Shown here piece by piece: positions 10,352 to 22,209 of a stretch of DNA of 64,000 nucleotides; position 1 is the stretch's first letter, and each line of letters opens with the position of its first letter. The notes beneath the pieces were generated by a model. That model was given only the letters and a program-made list of their open reading frames with translations. It did no database searches and was not told the origin of the DNA. Made by a program: the position numbers and the translations under genes. Source of the DNA: Diphasiastrum complanatum (lineage: Eukaryota > Streptophyta > Lycopodiopsida > Lycopodiales > Lycopodiaceae); contig CM055095.1 of NCBI GenBank assembly GCA_029204225.1, positions 63,662,466 to 63,726,465 on the forward strand. The letters run 5' to 3'.

Positions 10352-12801
10352 ATGGCATCTATAAATGCATATCTTTTGGATACTAATGAAAGGCTCAACA
10401 AAACTAACTATTCCATATGGAAAGTTAGAATGGAATCTATCATGATCATGCAAGATCTGATGGAAATTGTAAATGGTAAGGAGGGTGAACCTATTCATCC
10501 TCAAGAAAAAGCCAAATACATCAAGAGGTGCAATGTTCCACTACATTGCATAAAAATGAATGTTGCAAATGAACTCTTAAGAGAGGTAGGAGATTGCACT
10601 TCAGCTCAAGATGCTTGGGAGACTTTGCAAAAGGTCTATGAATCCAAGAACCAAACTAGAATGTTAGCTTTGAAGAATCAAATCTATAGAAGCTATCAAA
10701 AGAAAGGAGAGAGTGCACATACTTTTGTCCTAAGAGTAAAGGAATTGAACAAAGAGCTAGCCTTTATAGGTGACTCTATCAAGGATGAAGAGCTTGTTCA
10801 ACTCATATTGAATGGACTAAGCTTTGAATTTGACAATTTGGTTCAGGGATATGCAATTATGGGTAAGCTACCCATACTTGAAAAACTCCAAGGCACACTC
10901 ATGGCCGAGGAATCAAGAAGGAGCCAAATGCAAGAGAGGATGGATAGGCTTTCCATCCAAGGTGGAGATGACCAAGCTCTCTTCACCAAAGGCAAAGGCA
11001 AGTCCAAAGGCAAAGGATCAACATTCAAGAAGTCTACAAAGCTTGAGGATCAAGAAGGACCCCCAAAGGCATCTCCATCAACCACCAAAGTCAAGAAGGA
11101 CAAATCAAAGGTGAAGTGCTACTATTGTAGCAAGATGGGGCATTATGCCTCGGAATGCTTCAAGATGAAGCAAGATCAAAGCCAAGCCAACATGAGCAAA
11201 GAGGAGGAGGAGGAGAGTTCACATGAGGACTCTCTCATGACGTCCATATTTTCTTCAACAAGCTTCAAAGGAGAAGATCCTTGGTGGATTGACTCGGGTG
11301 CTAGTTCACACATGACTAGTAAAAGGGAGTTTTTCTCTTCTCTCTTATCTTATGATGGACATATAAAGTCTATCTATACAGCAAATGATGAATCTTGTAA
11401 GATTGAAGGAGTTGGTAGCATTCCCCTTTGCTTAGGATCTTCCAAAAAGATCAACATCGAAGGTGTTTTGTACATTCCTACAATAACAAAGAATCTACTA
11501 AGTGTTGGCCAAATGGTAGACAATGGTTTCAATGTTGACTTTGCTTCAAATGAATGTTTCATCAAGAAGAAGGGTAAGATAGTGGCTAAGGGCACTAGAC
11601 TTGGCAAACTTTATAAGTTGGATGCATTTGTGGATACTAATGTTGTCATGTTGGCCGAGAAGAGCAAGATATCTACCTTTACTTTATGGCACAAAAGACT
11701 TGGACATGTCAACTCGGGTTCCATGGAGGCTATGATCAAGGAGGAGTATGCTTTAGGCCTAACAAGGTCTATTGGGAAGGAAGACAAGGTTTGTGAAGCT
11801 TGTGCCTTATCCAAGGCACATAAGAAGGTGTTTCCTAACTCCATCACAAAGTCATCTCATCCTCTTGAACTCATACACTCGGATGTGCACATTGCTAGCA
11901 CCTAATCTAATGGAGGTTCATCCATGTTTTTAACCTTCATTGATGACTACTCAAGATATTGTTGGGTGTTCTTACTTTCCTTCAAGTCTCAAGTATTTGA
12001 TACTTTTGTAAAGTTCAAGTTGTTTGTGGAAAAGCATCATAATCATAGCATCAAGATTCTTAGAAGTGACAATGGTGGAGAATTCATCTCCAATGAGTTC
12101 AAGGCCTTTTGTGAGGAGGAAGGGATCAAGAAAGAGACTTCTTGTCCTTACACTCCTCAAGAAAATGGAGTTTCTGAAAGAAGGAATAGAACACTATGTG
12201 AATGTTCTAAGGCTTTAAGATTAGATGCTTCTTTGCCCAAATCCTTTTGGGGTGAGTCTCTTGTATGTGCAAACTACTTGATGAATAGGGTGTCTTGCAA
12301 AGCAATTGAAGGCAAAACTCCTTATGAGATGTTGTATGGAAAGAAACCCAATCTTAATCACTTGAAAGTTTTTGGGTGTATATGTTATGTGCATGTGCCA
12401 TTGGAAACAAGAACCAAGGAAGATCCATCTTCCACAAGAGGGATCATGCTTGGATATGCAAGCTCAAGCAAGGGCTACAAAGTCTATCTCCCATCCTTGA
12501 ACAAATTTGTTGTTTCAAGGGATGTCATCTTTGATGAACATCATATGCATATGCTTGAAGAAGGCTCAAGTGCTCCAACAATCAAGAAGAAGATGGCCGA
12601 GGAGCAAGATCTTGGTTTTGAGGAGGAGCTCATGGAGGAGCAAGCACCAAACCCACCTATCACACCAAGGAGATCTTCAAGGGCAAAAGTGGAGCCATCA
12701 AGGCTCACATATCAAGGCAAAGGACAGCAAGTTGAGGGTATCTCATCCACTTCTTATGCTTTATCTAGTTTTGAAGAACCGTCTAATGTGAAGATGCATT
12801 G
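10352..12801 (+). pseudogene. C1 gag-protease-integrase, with in-frame stop
   Basis: The frame starts MASINAYLLDTNERLNKTNY, the usual copia gag opening. The zinc knuckle CYYCSKMGHYASEC is near residue 256, and protease WWIDSGASSHMT near residue 310. The pre-integrase HHCC zone is LWHKRLGHVN to VCEACALSK. Integrase follows with HSDVH, then an in-frame TAA at 11903-11905, then FIDDYSRY, DNGGEF and NGVSERRNRTL (D, D and E present). The frame shifts near 12789, where one base is missing compared with C2 (60970), and ends at 12800-12802. The leader 9554-10351 has no gene. It would have made capsid, maturation protease and integrase of the virus-like particle. Confidence 0.9.
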
Positions 12802-12802
12802 A

Positions 12803-14319
12803 ACTCCAAAGAATGGTATAAAGCTATGTTGGATGAGTATGATGCCTTGATTGAGAATGAAACTTGGTTGCTTGTTGAGAGACCTCAAAGGAATGTAATA
12901 GGATGCAAGTGGGTCTTCAAGCTTAAGTTGAATGCAAATGGGAGTGTTAACAAACATAAAGCAAGATTAGTTGCAAAAGGTTATGCTCAAGAGAGAGGGA
13001 TAGACTATGAGGAAACTTTTGCACCCGTGGCCAAGATGGTCACAATAAGACTAATCATTGCACTTGCATCACATTTTGGATGGATTCTATGTCAAATGGA
13101 TGTCTCTAATGCTTTCTTGAATGGTTTTTTGGAAGAGGATATCTATATGGAGCAGCCACAAGGGTTTATCAAGCATGGAATGGAGAACAAAGTATGCCAT
13201 CTCCAAAGAAGCATCTATGGCCTGAAGCAAGCCTCGAGATCTTGGAATTCAAGACTACATTGCTATCTTATTTCACTTTCTTTTTTCCAAAGTGAATATG
13301 ATCCCACTCTTTACATTAAGTTTGATGATGTTGGTATTGTACTTTTACTCATTTATGTAGATGACATCATCATTAGTGGAAATAGTGTTGATGGTATTGA
13401 AAAAATCAAGATAGATCTATCCTTAGAGTTCAAGATGGTAGATCTAGGGTGTCTTCACTTCATCTTAGGCATAGAAGTACTTAGAGGGTCTGATTTTATC
13501 TTTATAAGTCAAGTAAACTATGCTCAAAGTCTTTTGAGGAAGTTTAAGATGGAAGTATGCAAAAGTGTTGACACACCAATGGAGCAAGATGTAAAAGTGC
13601 CAAATGAAGATGATGAAAGATCCTTCATGGACATCACTTTGTTTAGGCAACTTATAGGTTCCTTAATGTGGATCACTATAACTAGACCAGATCTTAGCTT
13701 TAGTGTATGTAGGTTGAGCCAATCCATGCAAAAGCCATTGAATATCCATTGGAAAAAGGGTAAGAGGATTCTAAGATACATCTCGGGTACATTGGATTCT
13801 GGGATTCTATATAGAGGAGATGTGATTAACCTTCATGCATTTAGTGATTCAGATTTTGCAGGGGACAAAAGGGATAGGAAATCAAAAAGTGCCTATTCAA
13901 CTTTCATAGGAGAAGGTGTGGTTTCATGGCTTTCAGAAAAGCAAGAAACTATATCTCTATCTTCAACCGAGGCCGAGTACAAAGCTTTGACAACCACTAC
14001 AAAGGAGGTACTTTGGATCAAGAGATTATTGGTGGAACTAAATATCATGGATTCAGAGGAGGCACCAATCATCTACAATGACAATATATCAGCCCAACAC
14101 ATTGCATCTAACCCAATCTTCCATGCAAGATCTAAGCACATTGAGATATGCCATCACTTTGTGAGAGAAATGGTGCAAGCCAAGGAGATTGCTTTGGAGC
14201 ATGTTCCAAGCAATGAATGTGTAGCTGATCTACTTACTAAACCACTTCAAAAGACACCTTGTATGAAGTTCAGATCATCACTTGGAGTGATTAGTAAAGC
14301 AATGATTGAACCAAGCTAG
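12803..14319 (+). pseudogene. C1 reverse transcriptase and RNase H
   Basis: Continuation of gag-pol in the next frame (open from 12799). RT has the segment from IGCKWVFKLK, FAPVAKMVTIR, NAFLNG and the active site YVDDIIISG. RNase H has DSDFAGD, SSTEAEYKAL and HARSKHIEICHHFVRE. It ends in TAG at 14317-14319, 14 bp before the 3' LTR, with the purine tract GTGAGGAGGAG between. All catalytic acidic residues I look for are present. Only the upstream frameshift and stop disable it. Confidence 0.9.
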
Positions 14320-14333
14320 GTAGTGAGGAGGAG

Positions 14334-15015
14334 TGTTAAAAATTCACAATTCTAGCTTGACTAGTTTTGGTCATATGACTTGTAAATAGTTAGATGGTCA
14401 TGATGTGGCTTGTCACACGTGCCAAATAGCATAGGATTCCATTCATAAGGATGTTCTCAAGTAGACCTAAGTGTTAGAACCTTTGGAATGAGTCCAAATT
14501 ATGCTTAGATACAAGGGAGAAAAAATAGGAGCTAATTTTGGTAATTTTTGCATTCTTGAGAGATCTCCAAGATTCCAACCCTAACTTGGTAGGGATGAAA
14601 GATACACCAAAATTAGCATTAGGGATAGGTTTAGGGCTACTCATACCTGCCCAAAACTGTGGTGGATCATTTATATATAGGTGATGATATCTCACCAAAA
14701 TCAATCAAGCAATTTCATGATTTTTCTCTCATAATGGTGCAATTGCTCTCTATGTTCATAATTGTTTGAGTACTTGTGATTACTAATGATTATAGGATTG
14801 AATGTAGGTCTGGTGTATAGTACTCAGACTGTGGGAGGCCGTACTTTCACACGTGTGAAGCCTTCTTCAAGGATTTGGGCCATTTAGTGAGGTTCAAGCA
14901 TAGATTTTTGATGGATTTTGGTGGTTCAACTTGTGCTAATCTTATGAAATCATAATCTATTGTTTCCCTCATCATTTCAAGTGTTTTAGGATCCTTATTT
15001 GCTGTAATTTTTATA
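14334..15015 (+). repeat. C1 3' LTR
   Basis: 682 bp. TATA box 14672-14679 and full palindrome 14846-14859, spacing 174 bp. It ends one transition away from the canonical CA. Confidence 0.92.
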
Positions 15016-15020
15016 ATATA

Positions 15021-15530
15021 GAGGTGAGCATTCAGAAAAGCTTCAATGTCCAATGTGTAACGCTTCACGATTTCGAGATGACGTACAAGGGGATAAAGTG
15101 CCACGAAAAGTGTTACGACATTTTTCAATTATTGAAGACCAATGGCCTGAGTTTAAAAACGAATCTCGTAATTTGAGATTTGGCCTTGCTATGGATGGCG
15201 TAAATCCTTTTAACGTTCAAGCGTCAACTTGGTCCACATGGCCAATTGTGCTCGTTAATTATAACATACCTCCATGGTTGAGTATTAAAACGGGACACTT
15301 GTTATTAGCTTTATTGATTCTAGGTAAGTACAAGGCCAAGAACATGGATGTGTATCTCTTGCACCTTTGGTCAATGAATTGTGCATTCTTTGGAATGGTA
15401 TTCACGCTTATGACATCTCGAGATCTTTACAACAATGGAACTTCGTTGTTCGTGGAATTCTAATGTGGACGATGCATGACTACCCCAGTTTAAGCAAATG
15501 TTCAAGTATTGATATAATGAATCTAATTCG
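15021..15530 (+). pseudogene. CACTA transposase, TNP2 core part 1
   Basis: It resumes just after C1 with CPMCNASRFRDD, KVPRKVLRHFSI, then YNIPPWLSIKTGHLLLALLI and KNMDVYL. The frame shifts by one base near 15357. In the new frame it reads PLVNELCILWNG and VVRGILMWTMHDYP. This order (zinc-like CPxC, YxxPPW, KNxDVYL, LWTxxDxP) is diagnostic of TNP2, the CACTA transposase catalytic region. An intron follows at about 15531-15598. Confidence 0.8.
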
Positions 15531-15598
15531 TTTTAGGGTTTAATGTTTGAGTATATTTAACTAAGCTTATGTTTAATTTGGTTTATGAACTTATGCAG

Positions 15599-16290
15599 GT
15601 TTAACCACATCGGGTTACAACGCATGTTATATTTGTGGACCACTTTTGGAGGGTCGACATAGCACAGATATGTTAACAAAAGTGGTGTACGAAAATCATC
15701 GCAAATACTTGCCACCTGATCATCCTTTTCAAAGGTTGAATAGGCGATTTTTTGGAGGGCGAGGAGATAATCCTCTAACTACACCACCACCCCCACGCAT
15801 GGGAGTAGCGGAATGGCATGGTGAATGGCTCAAACATCACGACATTAATTCTTCATAGAATGAATCCATTGATGATATGAAACGGTTGTCTATTTTTTAT
15901 AAATTACCCTATTGGAGAAATTTATTGATAAATCATCTATTGGATCCTATGCACATATTCAAAAATGTTGGTGAATCCTTATGGAACCCCATCATTGGCA
16001 TAAAAGACAACTTCGCAGCTCATAAAGATGTACAAGCGGCCGATGTGAAAAGACCCTATTGGATTCAATACACCGAAGGTGGAGATGAGATTTTACCTAG
16101 CGTGTCATGGATTCTTACAAAAGAGTAGCTCTCATATGTTAAACGTATCATAAAACAAATGAGAACTCCAACAGGCTATGCACATTTTTTATGCAAATCA
16201 TTTAAAAAAGATGATAAATTAAGTGGATTGAAATCACATGATTGGCATAAGATGTTGCAATTCATACTTCCACTTTCTATTTGAGGTCTC
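15599..16290 (+). pseudogene. CACTA transposase, TNP2 core part 2
   Basis: It starts after an AG acceptor with TSGYNACYICGP and HRKYLPPDHPFQ. Then come LSIFYKLPYWRN, LLDPMHIFKNVGESL and LSGLKSHDWHKMLQ with ILPLSI, all landmarks of TNP2 proteins (PYW, D.MHI.KNV, LKSHDxH). In-frame stops at 15856, 16126 and 16281 show decay. Confidence 0.8.
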
Positions 16291-16424
16291 TTCAACGATG
16301 ACGTATGAAATACGCTGTACAATTTGTCATTGATGAATAGGTTTGTATAATTTTTTAAGCACTTGTATAAATCTGTGTTATTTTCAATATTTTTATGTGT
16401 TAAACAACCTAATGTACTATCAAT

Positions 16425-16990
16425 CTTGCATGTGGATTTCCTCAAAAGAAATAAAAAATTGTGAATTGGATTCCATGAAAGTCCAAATGATCGAAATGAT
16501 ATGTTTTTTGGAAAGAGATTTTTCAACTTCCTTTTTGGATATACAAGTTCATCTTCTAGTGCATTTGGTCGAAGAAGTATTAATTGCAAGACCTGTGCAC
16601 ACGAGATGAAAGTTCTACCTTGAGCACTTTATGAAAGTTTTGAAGGGCTTCGTGAGACAAGGCAAGGGCAGAAGGTAGCATTGTAGAAAGTTGGCTTGTA
16701 TAGGAATCTTTGTTTTATATCACCGAAATAATCTCACAATTGCATCCTACAAGTCCAAAAATGTGGTGTGAAAAAGAAGATAAATGTGTAAAGGGTGAAG
16801 TACCACAAGGAAATGGTGTGCAAAAGAGACTTTCACCTCGATTAAAAGAGAAAATTGACATATTCATATTATATAATTGTGGACAAATGGAAAAGTGGAT
16901 TTCAAGGATGAAGAAGTTAAAAAGAAAAGAAACATAACATTGAAACGAAGAAGAAATATCAATCGAAGAAGAAGGAGGGCGTTGGAGAAC
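16425..16990 (+). pseudogene. CACTA transposase, DUF4218-like region
   Basis: About 16470-16670 encodes MIEMICFLERDFSTSFLDIQ and HLLVHLVEEVLI, then YLEHFMKVLKGFVRQ. This is the DUF4218 signature (L.R.FP.SFFDI..HL.VHL...., R.M..FER....LK). About 16840-16935 encodes KEKIDIFILYNCGQMEKWI, similar to the usual VL.NC.EV..Y stretch. Frame changes and stops are frequent. Confidence 0.65.
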
Positions 16991-17240
16991 GATGAACCTT
17001 TGGAGCCTTTATCTTGAAAATGCTCTCGTGAATGAGTTTTTGATACGATGCTAAAAGCATCCAAAAATGGAGAAGAAGTGACCAAATTAGAATGGGAATT
17101 TGTTTGTGGATGTGGATGGAAGGTTAGTGTAATATTGTTTTTGTGAAGTTTTGTTTTTGTACTACTCAATATATGAATAGTATTTCTAATTACACACATT
17201 TGTTTTTTTTTGTGTGTTTTAGTATATATCATACACTGCC

Positions 17241-18126
17241 ATGTGGGCATATAGACACCAATACCGTGTTGAGAGAGTTGACAACAAGCGACGTACATAT
17301 GATTGTGGTATAATGGCTAACTTTCAACAAGAGAGTCGTTCTAGTGTGAGGGACCCTAATGTCATTTCGGACGACCTAGACTATGTCGACACATTGCAAC
17401 ATATTTATGAGGTCAACTACGAGACTAACGACAAATACTTTATTTTTGACGTACAATGGTTCAAGGTCATCTATCATGGAAACAACACCACAATTAGAAA
17501 TGATAACTCAAATTTTTTTCAAATCGACTCAACAAAATGTATATCGATGGACTCTCATGACACTTTAGTATTGCCATGACATTGCGAACAAGTGAGACTC
17601 TAAAATTTCAATGTCATTAATATTCGCAATCCAATTATTTATGTATCAATCTTATAAAACTAACTCAAATTTTTTTAATTCTTTGGCAGATTATATTCCA
17701 TCCAGATCGAATAGACCCAAGATGGTGGTATGTGATCCAACTTAATGCAAGAAAACAACGTGTGTTTGAAGGAAAAGATATTGTTGAATTGGATACACAC
17801 GACGAACCACCACCCAATTTTGGTGACGTTTTGGAAGAACCTGAACCACTCATCCAAACTCCAAATGATGTCGAAATGATGGGAGAAGAAGGTACAAATG
17901 GAAATGATGAGATTCCTACGATCGTACAAGACCAAATTGGGGATAATTTGAGGCCCCACCTTTGGATGAGATAGAATTAGAAGAAGAGGAGATTGAAGAT
18001 GAGGGTAGCTCACATCATCAAAGAGACACGATCGGAAATTTACGATTATACCTAGACCTAGATTCAGATGAGTGTCAAGACTTGTGTGATAATGAAAATG
18101 ATGTAAATGATGAGAATGATCTATGA
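17241..18126 (+). pseudogene. CACTA transposase C-terminus, DUF4216-like
   Basis: 17241-17576 encodes MWAYRHQYRVERVDNKRRTY, DCGIMANFQQESRSS, and YEVNYETNDKYFIFDVQWF, matching the DUF4216 domain near TNP2 C-termini (Y.G.L..I.EL.Y....V.LF.C.WF). After an intron, about 17687-18126 encodes DRIDPRWWYVIQLNARKQRV and an acidic tail. The same domain occurs on the minus strand at 38594-39180. Confidence 0.7.
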
Positions 18127-18638
18127 TTATTAATACTTAAATTCACTTGCACTCATTTTTTTTTATATTCATCGCAATACTTTTTATGTATACATTTATA
18201 AATAAAGTTGAATGTGATAATTATAATACCCGAACCTTGCGGTTATGTCCTATTTCAGAATGTCACCACATATTCCCTCCCTACAGCGTGTAGGTTTTTC
18301 CATGCAAGTCGGAAAGATTAGAACCTCGCCTTTAATAGGAGAAAAATAAGGGCTACACACCTTCCTAGGATTACATTGCTTTGAACAAAATGAAAATTAT
18401 GAATTACATTTAATTTCTTACTATGTTAGATAATGTATTCCAATAATAAAACTCACCGGTAAACTCACTCGAAGCTTAAGTGCAAACGTGCAATTGCTCG
18501 CTCTTTAAATAATTGCTCTTTTTTTTTGAATATTTTTGTCACATGCACAAGCAATTAAAAATTAACACTATGTTACACAATTGAACATACAATTACCATC
18601 AAACACTATCTAGTCATCTACTACTCTAAATCTTAATC

Positions 18639-18641
<3 letters not shown>
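18127..18641. other. Non-coding stretch after CACTA coding region
   Basis: AT-rich DNA with no open frame of note and no CACTA right terminus (no TAGTG with ACGTC repeats). A GC-richer patch near 18224-18330 (AATACCCGAACCTTGCGG...) looks like the start of a different repeat, possibly a Ty3-type LTR, but I cannot show a second copy. Confidence 0.4.

Positions 18642-18718
<77 letters not shown>
18642..18718. repeat. (AC)n-(CT)n compound microsatellite
   Basis: About 15 AC units (18642-18671) are followed by about 22 CT units (18675-18718). Confidence 0.95.
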
Positions 18719-18720
<2 letters not shown>

Positions 18721-18750
18721 TTAAATTCAAAATGCAAGACACAATACATA

Positions 18751-18927
18751 CACACTTCTTCCCTCTTCTCTCCACCCCCTTTTCTCTCTCTCAAATCTTA
18801 AATCTTAAATCAATGTAAAATGCTAAACATGTTCACAAACACACACACTTCTTCCCTCTTCTCTCCACCCCCTTCTCTCTCTCTCAAATCTTAAATCAAT
18901 GTAAAATGCTAAACATGTTCACAAACA
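18751..18927. repeat. Two-copy tandem repeat, about 88 bp unit
   Basis: ACACACTTCTTCCCTCTTCT through ATGCTAAACATGTTCACAAA occurs twice in direct succession (18751-18840 and 18841-18927). The first copy has an extra TCTTAAA. Both sit between the two microsatellites. Confidence 0.9.
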
Positions 18928-18931
18928 CACA

Positions 18932-18934
<3 letters not shown>

Positions 18935-19009
<75 letters not shown>
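18935..19009. repeat. (CT)n microsatellite
   Basis: An uninterrupted run of about 37 CT units. Confidence 0.97.
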
Positions 19010-19012
<3 letters not shown>

Positions 19013-19981
19013 GAAGTATTATAAAACGACCCCCAAATAGACTGCCAATCTAAAGAAATTCTAATGGAAGTCGGTCAATACCACAATTACAGCTCAAACT
19101 CCATTGGGTATCGAGTCAAAAATAAGGTTGTTCATGACCACCGGCACTTTCAATGGCAATCGGCTAGGCAAATTTCTAACGGTCTACCGACAATTTTCAG
19201 ATAGCCCAAGGAACTTTGAAATGTACAAGAGATCAGGCGTGTAAGCTCTGGCTTTTGAGATACCGATGAGACGTACAAGCTTGAATCGTGTATGAGCTAG
19301 AAATCATTTAACGAGTGAGGTAAAACAGGGTTAGATCTTGAATAAATGCCTAATCTTCATTTGAACCGTTGGCATAGGCTTCGAGAATATTTGTTACTAG
19401 TGGTGATATGGTCTGCAATTAGACCATGAGGATAGTATAAAGTTTCACAAGTTCAAAGTCACGAAGATCTCCAAAGCCAAAATGTGATAAGGCACACTCC
19501 GAGTAGTGATAGACAAGCAAGATAGAAGATACTATAGACTCTAAACTCCCTTTTGGATGGAGCAAACAGTCAAACCAGCTCCTCTCTTCAATTGGGCTAT
19601 GGGGTCATTGTGAGAAGTGCACCCGAGAATCTCTCAATTTACGATTTAGGGTTTGTTAAAAAATGGCAATTACAAGCCGACACTGTGTATGGGCAGGTCT
19701 CTTACCAACCAGCGATTTATAACACTCCGGAGTTAATTGTAATGAAACTAATGCCAACAAGATTTCTAATGGTTAAACAATCAAACAAGTGCTAAAATGG
19801 GCGATGTTGGACAAGTCTTAATTTGGGCCACTAGGCAGTGATGGGGCAGGCTCCTTCACGCAGGGCTTCCGCGGTTCTTAGAACAGGATTCGGTTTGCAT
19901 ACAGGGTCGTGGAGACTTCACGCAGGCAGAGCAACAGTCGTCCCATCGTTGGAAATCCTCACATTCAATAACAACTTCTTC

Positions 19982-20065
19982 CACAATTTGATGTAAGCAT
20001 CCAAAGTTTCTTTGGTCCCAGGTTCGAGCCTCCCCTTGAAAACCAAGAAGCACAATTTGATGTAA
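19982..20065 (+). repeat. 54-bp insert with B-box-like motif between 15-bp direct repeats
   Basis: CACAATTTGATGTAA occurs at 19982-19996 and again at 20051-20065. The 54 bp between carry CCAGGTTCGAGCCTCC, close to the pol III B-box consensus GGTTCGANNCC. Long direct repeats around a B-box suggest a 5'-truncated SINE insertion with its target duplication. No poly-A or A-box is visible, so this is a suggestion only. Confidence 0.4.
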
Positions 20066-20386
20066 CACGCAGGCTCTGACACGCAAGTCACTTCCCACAA
20101 CTGTCGAGCACCACAAATACAAGCACTCGCTTCTCTGCCGTTTTCTGCTTTGAATGTCATTCATGGATCTGATCCATGCATGTTGTAAAGCTGACTTGGG
20201 TGCACCCAGCGTGCCCTGTAAGACTCAAAGGGGTGACACTCCCTAAGGTCCCAGAGCAAGTTAGAATGTCAAGGACTGAGCCTCCGACCTGTGGTGAGCC
20301 AGTCAAGTAGTCACAAAGTCATGAGCTAGCTCTGGAGCTCGAGTCATGGCCTAGTCAGGAAAGCAGGTTGATTCGGCCGCCGGGAC

Positions 20387-20413
20387 GGCTCCCGGGACCC
20401 ATGTCCGGGAGCC
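20387..20413. repeat. GC hairpin
   Basis: GGCTCCCGG (20387-20395) and its exact complement CCGGGAGCC (20405-20413) are separated by 9 nt. No T-run follows, so nothing points to a terminator. Confidence 0.6.
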
Positions 20414-22209
20414 AGACTGATTCTGCCAGGCTTGCCAGGCTTAATCAGCAAAATAAAAACTAAGTCCTAAAAAGCGTGCTTTACCAGAAAGCACTATGTT
20501 TCAAACCAGAGGGGGTGCGCCGAATCACAGCAGAACTATAGGGGGGAGTCCGGCAGACAGAAACTTGGGCAGCTCAACCAGCGCCAGGAATCCAGTCGCC
20601 AGGTCTCAGCTCCCTCTACCAGCACGAGCCAGGCACAATGCCCAGCACGTGTTGGTGGCCCCGAGACCGGTCAGTCTATGTATGAATGTAACCTCTTCCA
20701 AATCTAATAAAGTTGATCCTTGGGGATGATTACCATTTCGGTTTCGCCTCCGGGACTGGTCCAAGTGGAAGGACCCTTACTACAACCTTTTTGCGTCGCT
20801 GGCGCCTAAGGGTCCCTGTCATCGACATGGGGCTTGCCGCTATGCCAATTGGTCAGTGTGGCGACCACTATGCCTTGGGTTTCATGTGTGGCTTGTCTTT
20901 GCCTTTGGTTACCTTTTGGGGACGGATTCTGAGTTGGCTTTCGGGTTGGTTGGGATTCCAGTTTTCTTAAGTCTGAATGGTTAAGCTTGTTACGATTCTG
21001 AGTTGGCTTTTACGTAAGTGCATGATGGATGAATGTTAGACTTAAGCGCGTGTTGGGGAAACCGCTCAAGTCCCAGCGCCCTTTGAGGCGCCGGCGCAAC
21101 AATGCAGCAGGGTCATTCAACAGGGAGACGCATAGATAGCACTTCCAGGATGAGCGCATCAACGACCTCCTTATCTAACAGGTTTTCAGTTCTACGTTGA
21201 ATGCCAAAAGCCCCAAGAATCTCCAACGTTGCTCTCAGATTATCTGACAAGGTCGTAGCTCATAGGAGAGTGCTTTACAATGCTAATTTGGATGCAGTTC
21301 TGGCATTCACGCCAGATAGATTCATTTCCTCCAATGATTCAATCATAGATCATGTCGGGAGATTCCACATCAGATCTGCAAACGGAAAGGTAGGGAGCCG
21401 CAGGCGGTGTAGCGGATCAGGTGGCCGTAGACAGCAGCCCCGCAGATCAGGAAGGTAGGGAGGCCGCTGATGAGGGAACGGCCAGCAGATCGTGGTGATG
21501 GATAAAAAAGGAAGAGCGTGGAGAGGAAACTTTCTTCCCACACAGGCAGCAAAGAGGGCACAGGTAGAAGAGTGTAGATCGTAGGTTACAGATGGGATAA
21601 GCGGGCTTCTGAACGAGCCGCAGGTAGATCCGTAGGCAGGCAGGGCAGCGATGCATAGCAAACTATCAGCAGGAAAACATCTTCCCTGAACAGCGATGGA
21701 CAAACAGCGGATGGTCTCAGTGAAATATTTGAAAAAGTGCTGATAGGGTTGGATCTTCCTTTGAGTAGCAAGAAATCGAAACCAACTTCTCAAATGCTAA
21801 CAAGTTACTCCTTCTCTTTCTTTCCATATTTCTTCACACAAGTTTTCTCTTTCTTCAAGAAAATGACAATGAGAATGTTATCTCACACTTCTCCCTGGTT
21901 ATACGTAGGGGCTCAACTGGAAGTGCACCCCTTCAAAAAATGGGACACCTCCTTATGTCTTTTAGTAAAAATGCTTTTAAAAATAGGGCACTAGCCCAAA
22001 TTTGTTTTTAACAACTAACTTGGCCTCAACTTGCAATTTCAAAGTCAAGTTGGGCCCTATTTACGGTTTCAGTTTTTATGGGCTCACGGCCAAGTTTTTA
22101 ATTACTAAAACTGTATTACAAAAATACTTGGCATCTCCTAGTCCCGACAAACCCGGAAACTAGGGGCATAGGCCGCATATATGGAATTTTCATACAACGT
22201 AAATTGAAA

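Larger units (their letters stand above)
8860..15015 (+). mobile_element. C1: full-length family C copia, target duplication ATATA
   Basis: The two LTRs are both 682 bp (8860-9541, 14334-15015) and flank a primer-binding site, leader and gag-pol. ATATA at 8855-8859 is repeated at 15016-15020, so the ends are exact. The host is the CACTA transposase, whose reading frame continues at both junctions. Gag-pol carries one in-frame stop and one frameshift, so C1 is not autonomous. The right LTR ends TTATA instead of TTACA. Confidence 0.95.
5844..18126 (+). mobile_element. CACTA (En/Spm-type) DNA transposon, nested and degenerate
   Basis: It begins with CACTACAACACCC, the CACTA terminal signature, next to 5841-5843 CAT (a possible 3-bp target duplication). 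Subterminal ACGTC-rich repeats follow, then a split TNP2-like transposase read on the plus strand. Two retrotransposons (H at 7262-8550, C1 at 8860-15015) interrupt the coding part. The transposase frame resumes precisely on the far side of each. I found no matching ...TAGTG right terminus after 18126, and the other half of the B2 LTR is not seen, so the right end is lost or rearranged. The end given here is the last coding base I can follow. Confidence 0.82.
19010..22204. other. Unassigned island, partly GC-rich
   Basis: About 3.2 kb without copia or CACTA homology that I can see. The middle (about 20200-21150) is clearly richer in G and C than the rest of the window. Open frames here are short (80-150 codons) with no motif I recognise, on either strand. 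It may be an unrecognised repeat (for example an LTR or leader of another superfamily) or old intergenic DNA. Contained oddities are listed separately. Confidence 0.35.

Noticed and set aside
15018-18126. Intact CACTA transposase gene
   Set aside because: Domains are in order, but several in-frame stops, a frameshift near 15357 and two LTR insertions rule out an intact product.
18642-19009. CRISPR-like or satellite array
   Set aside because: Units are 2-bp microsatellites and a two-copy 88-bp repeat, with no spacers of constant length.
20023-20037. tRNA gene around the GGTTCGAGCC box
   Set aside because: No acceptor-stem pairing, no A-box and no anticodon arm can be placed around it.
19918-20164. 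Two overlapping minus-strand frames as a small gene
   Set aside because: No domain, no start context and no splice signals; one of them runs through the SINE-like insert and its repeats.
21201-21793. Overlapping 60-147 codon frames on both strands as genes
   Set aside because: Several frames on both strands are open at once, as happens in GC-richer DNA. None has a motif I can name.
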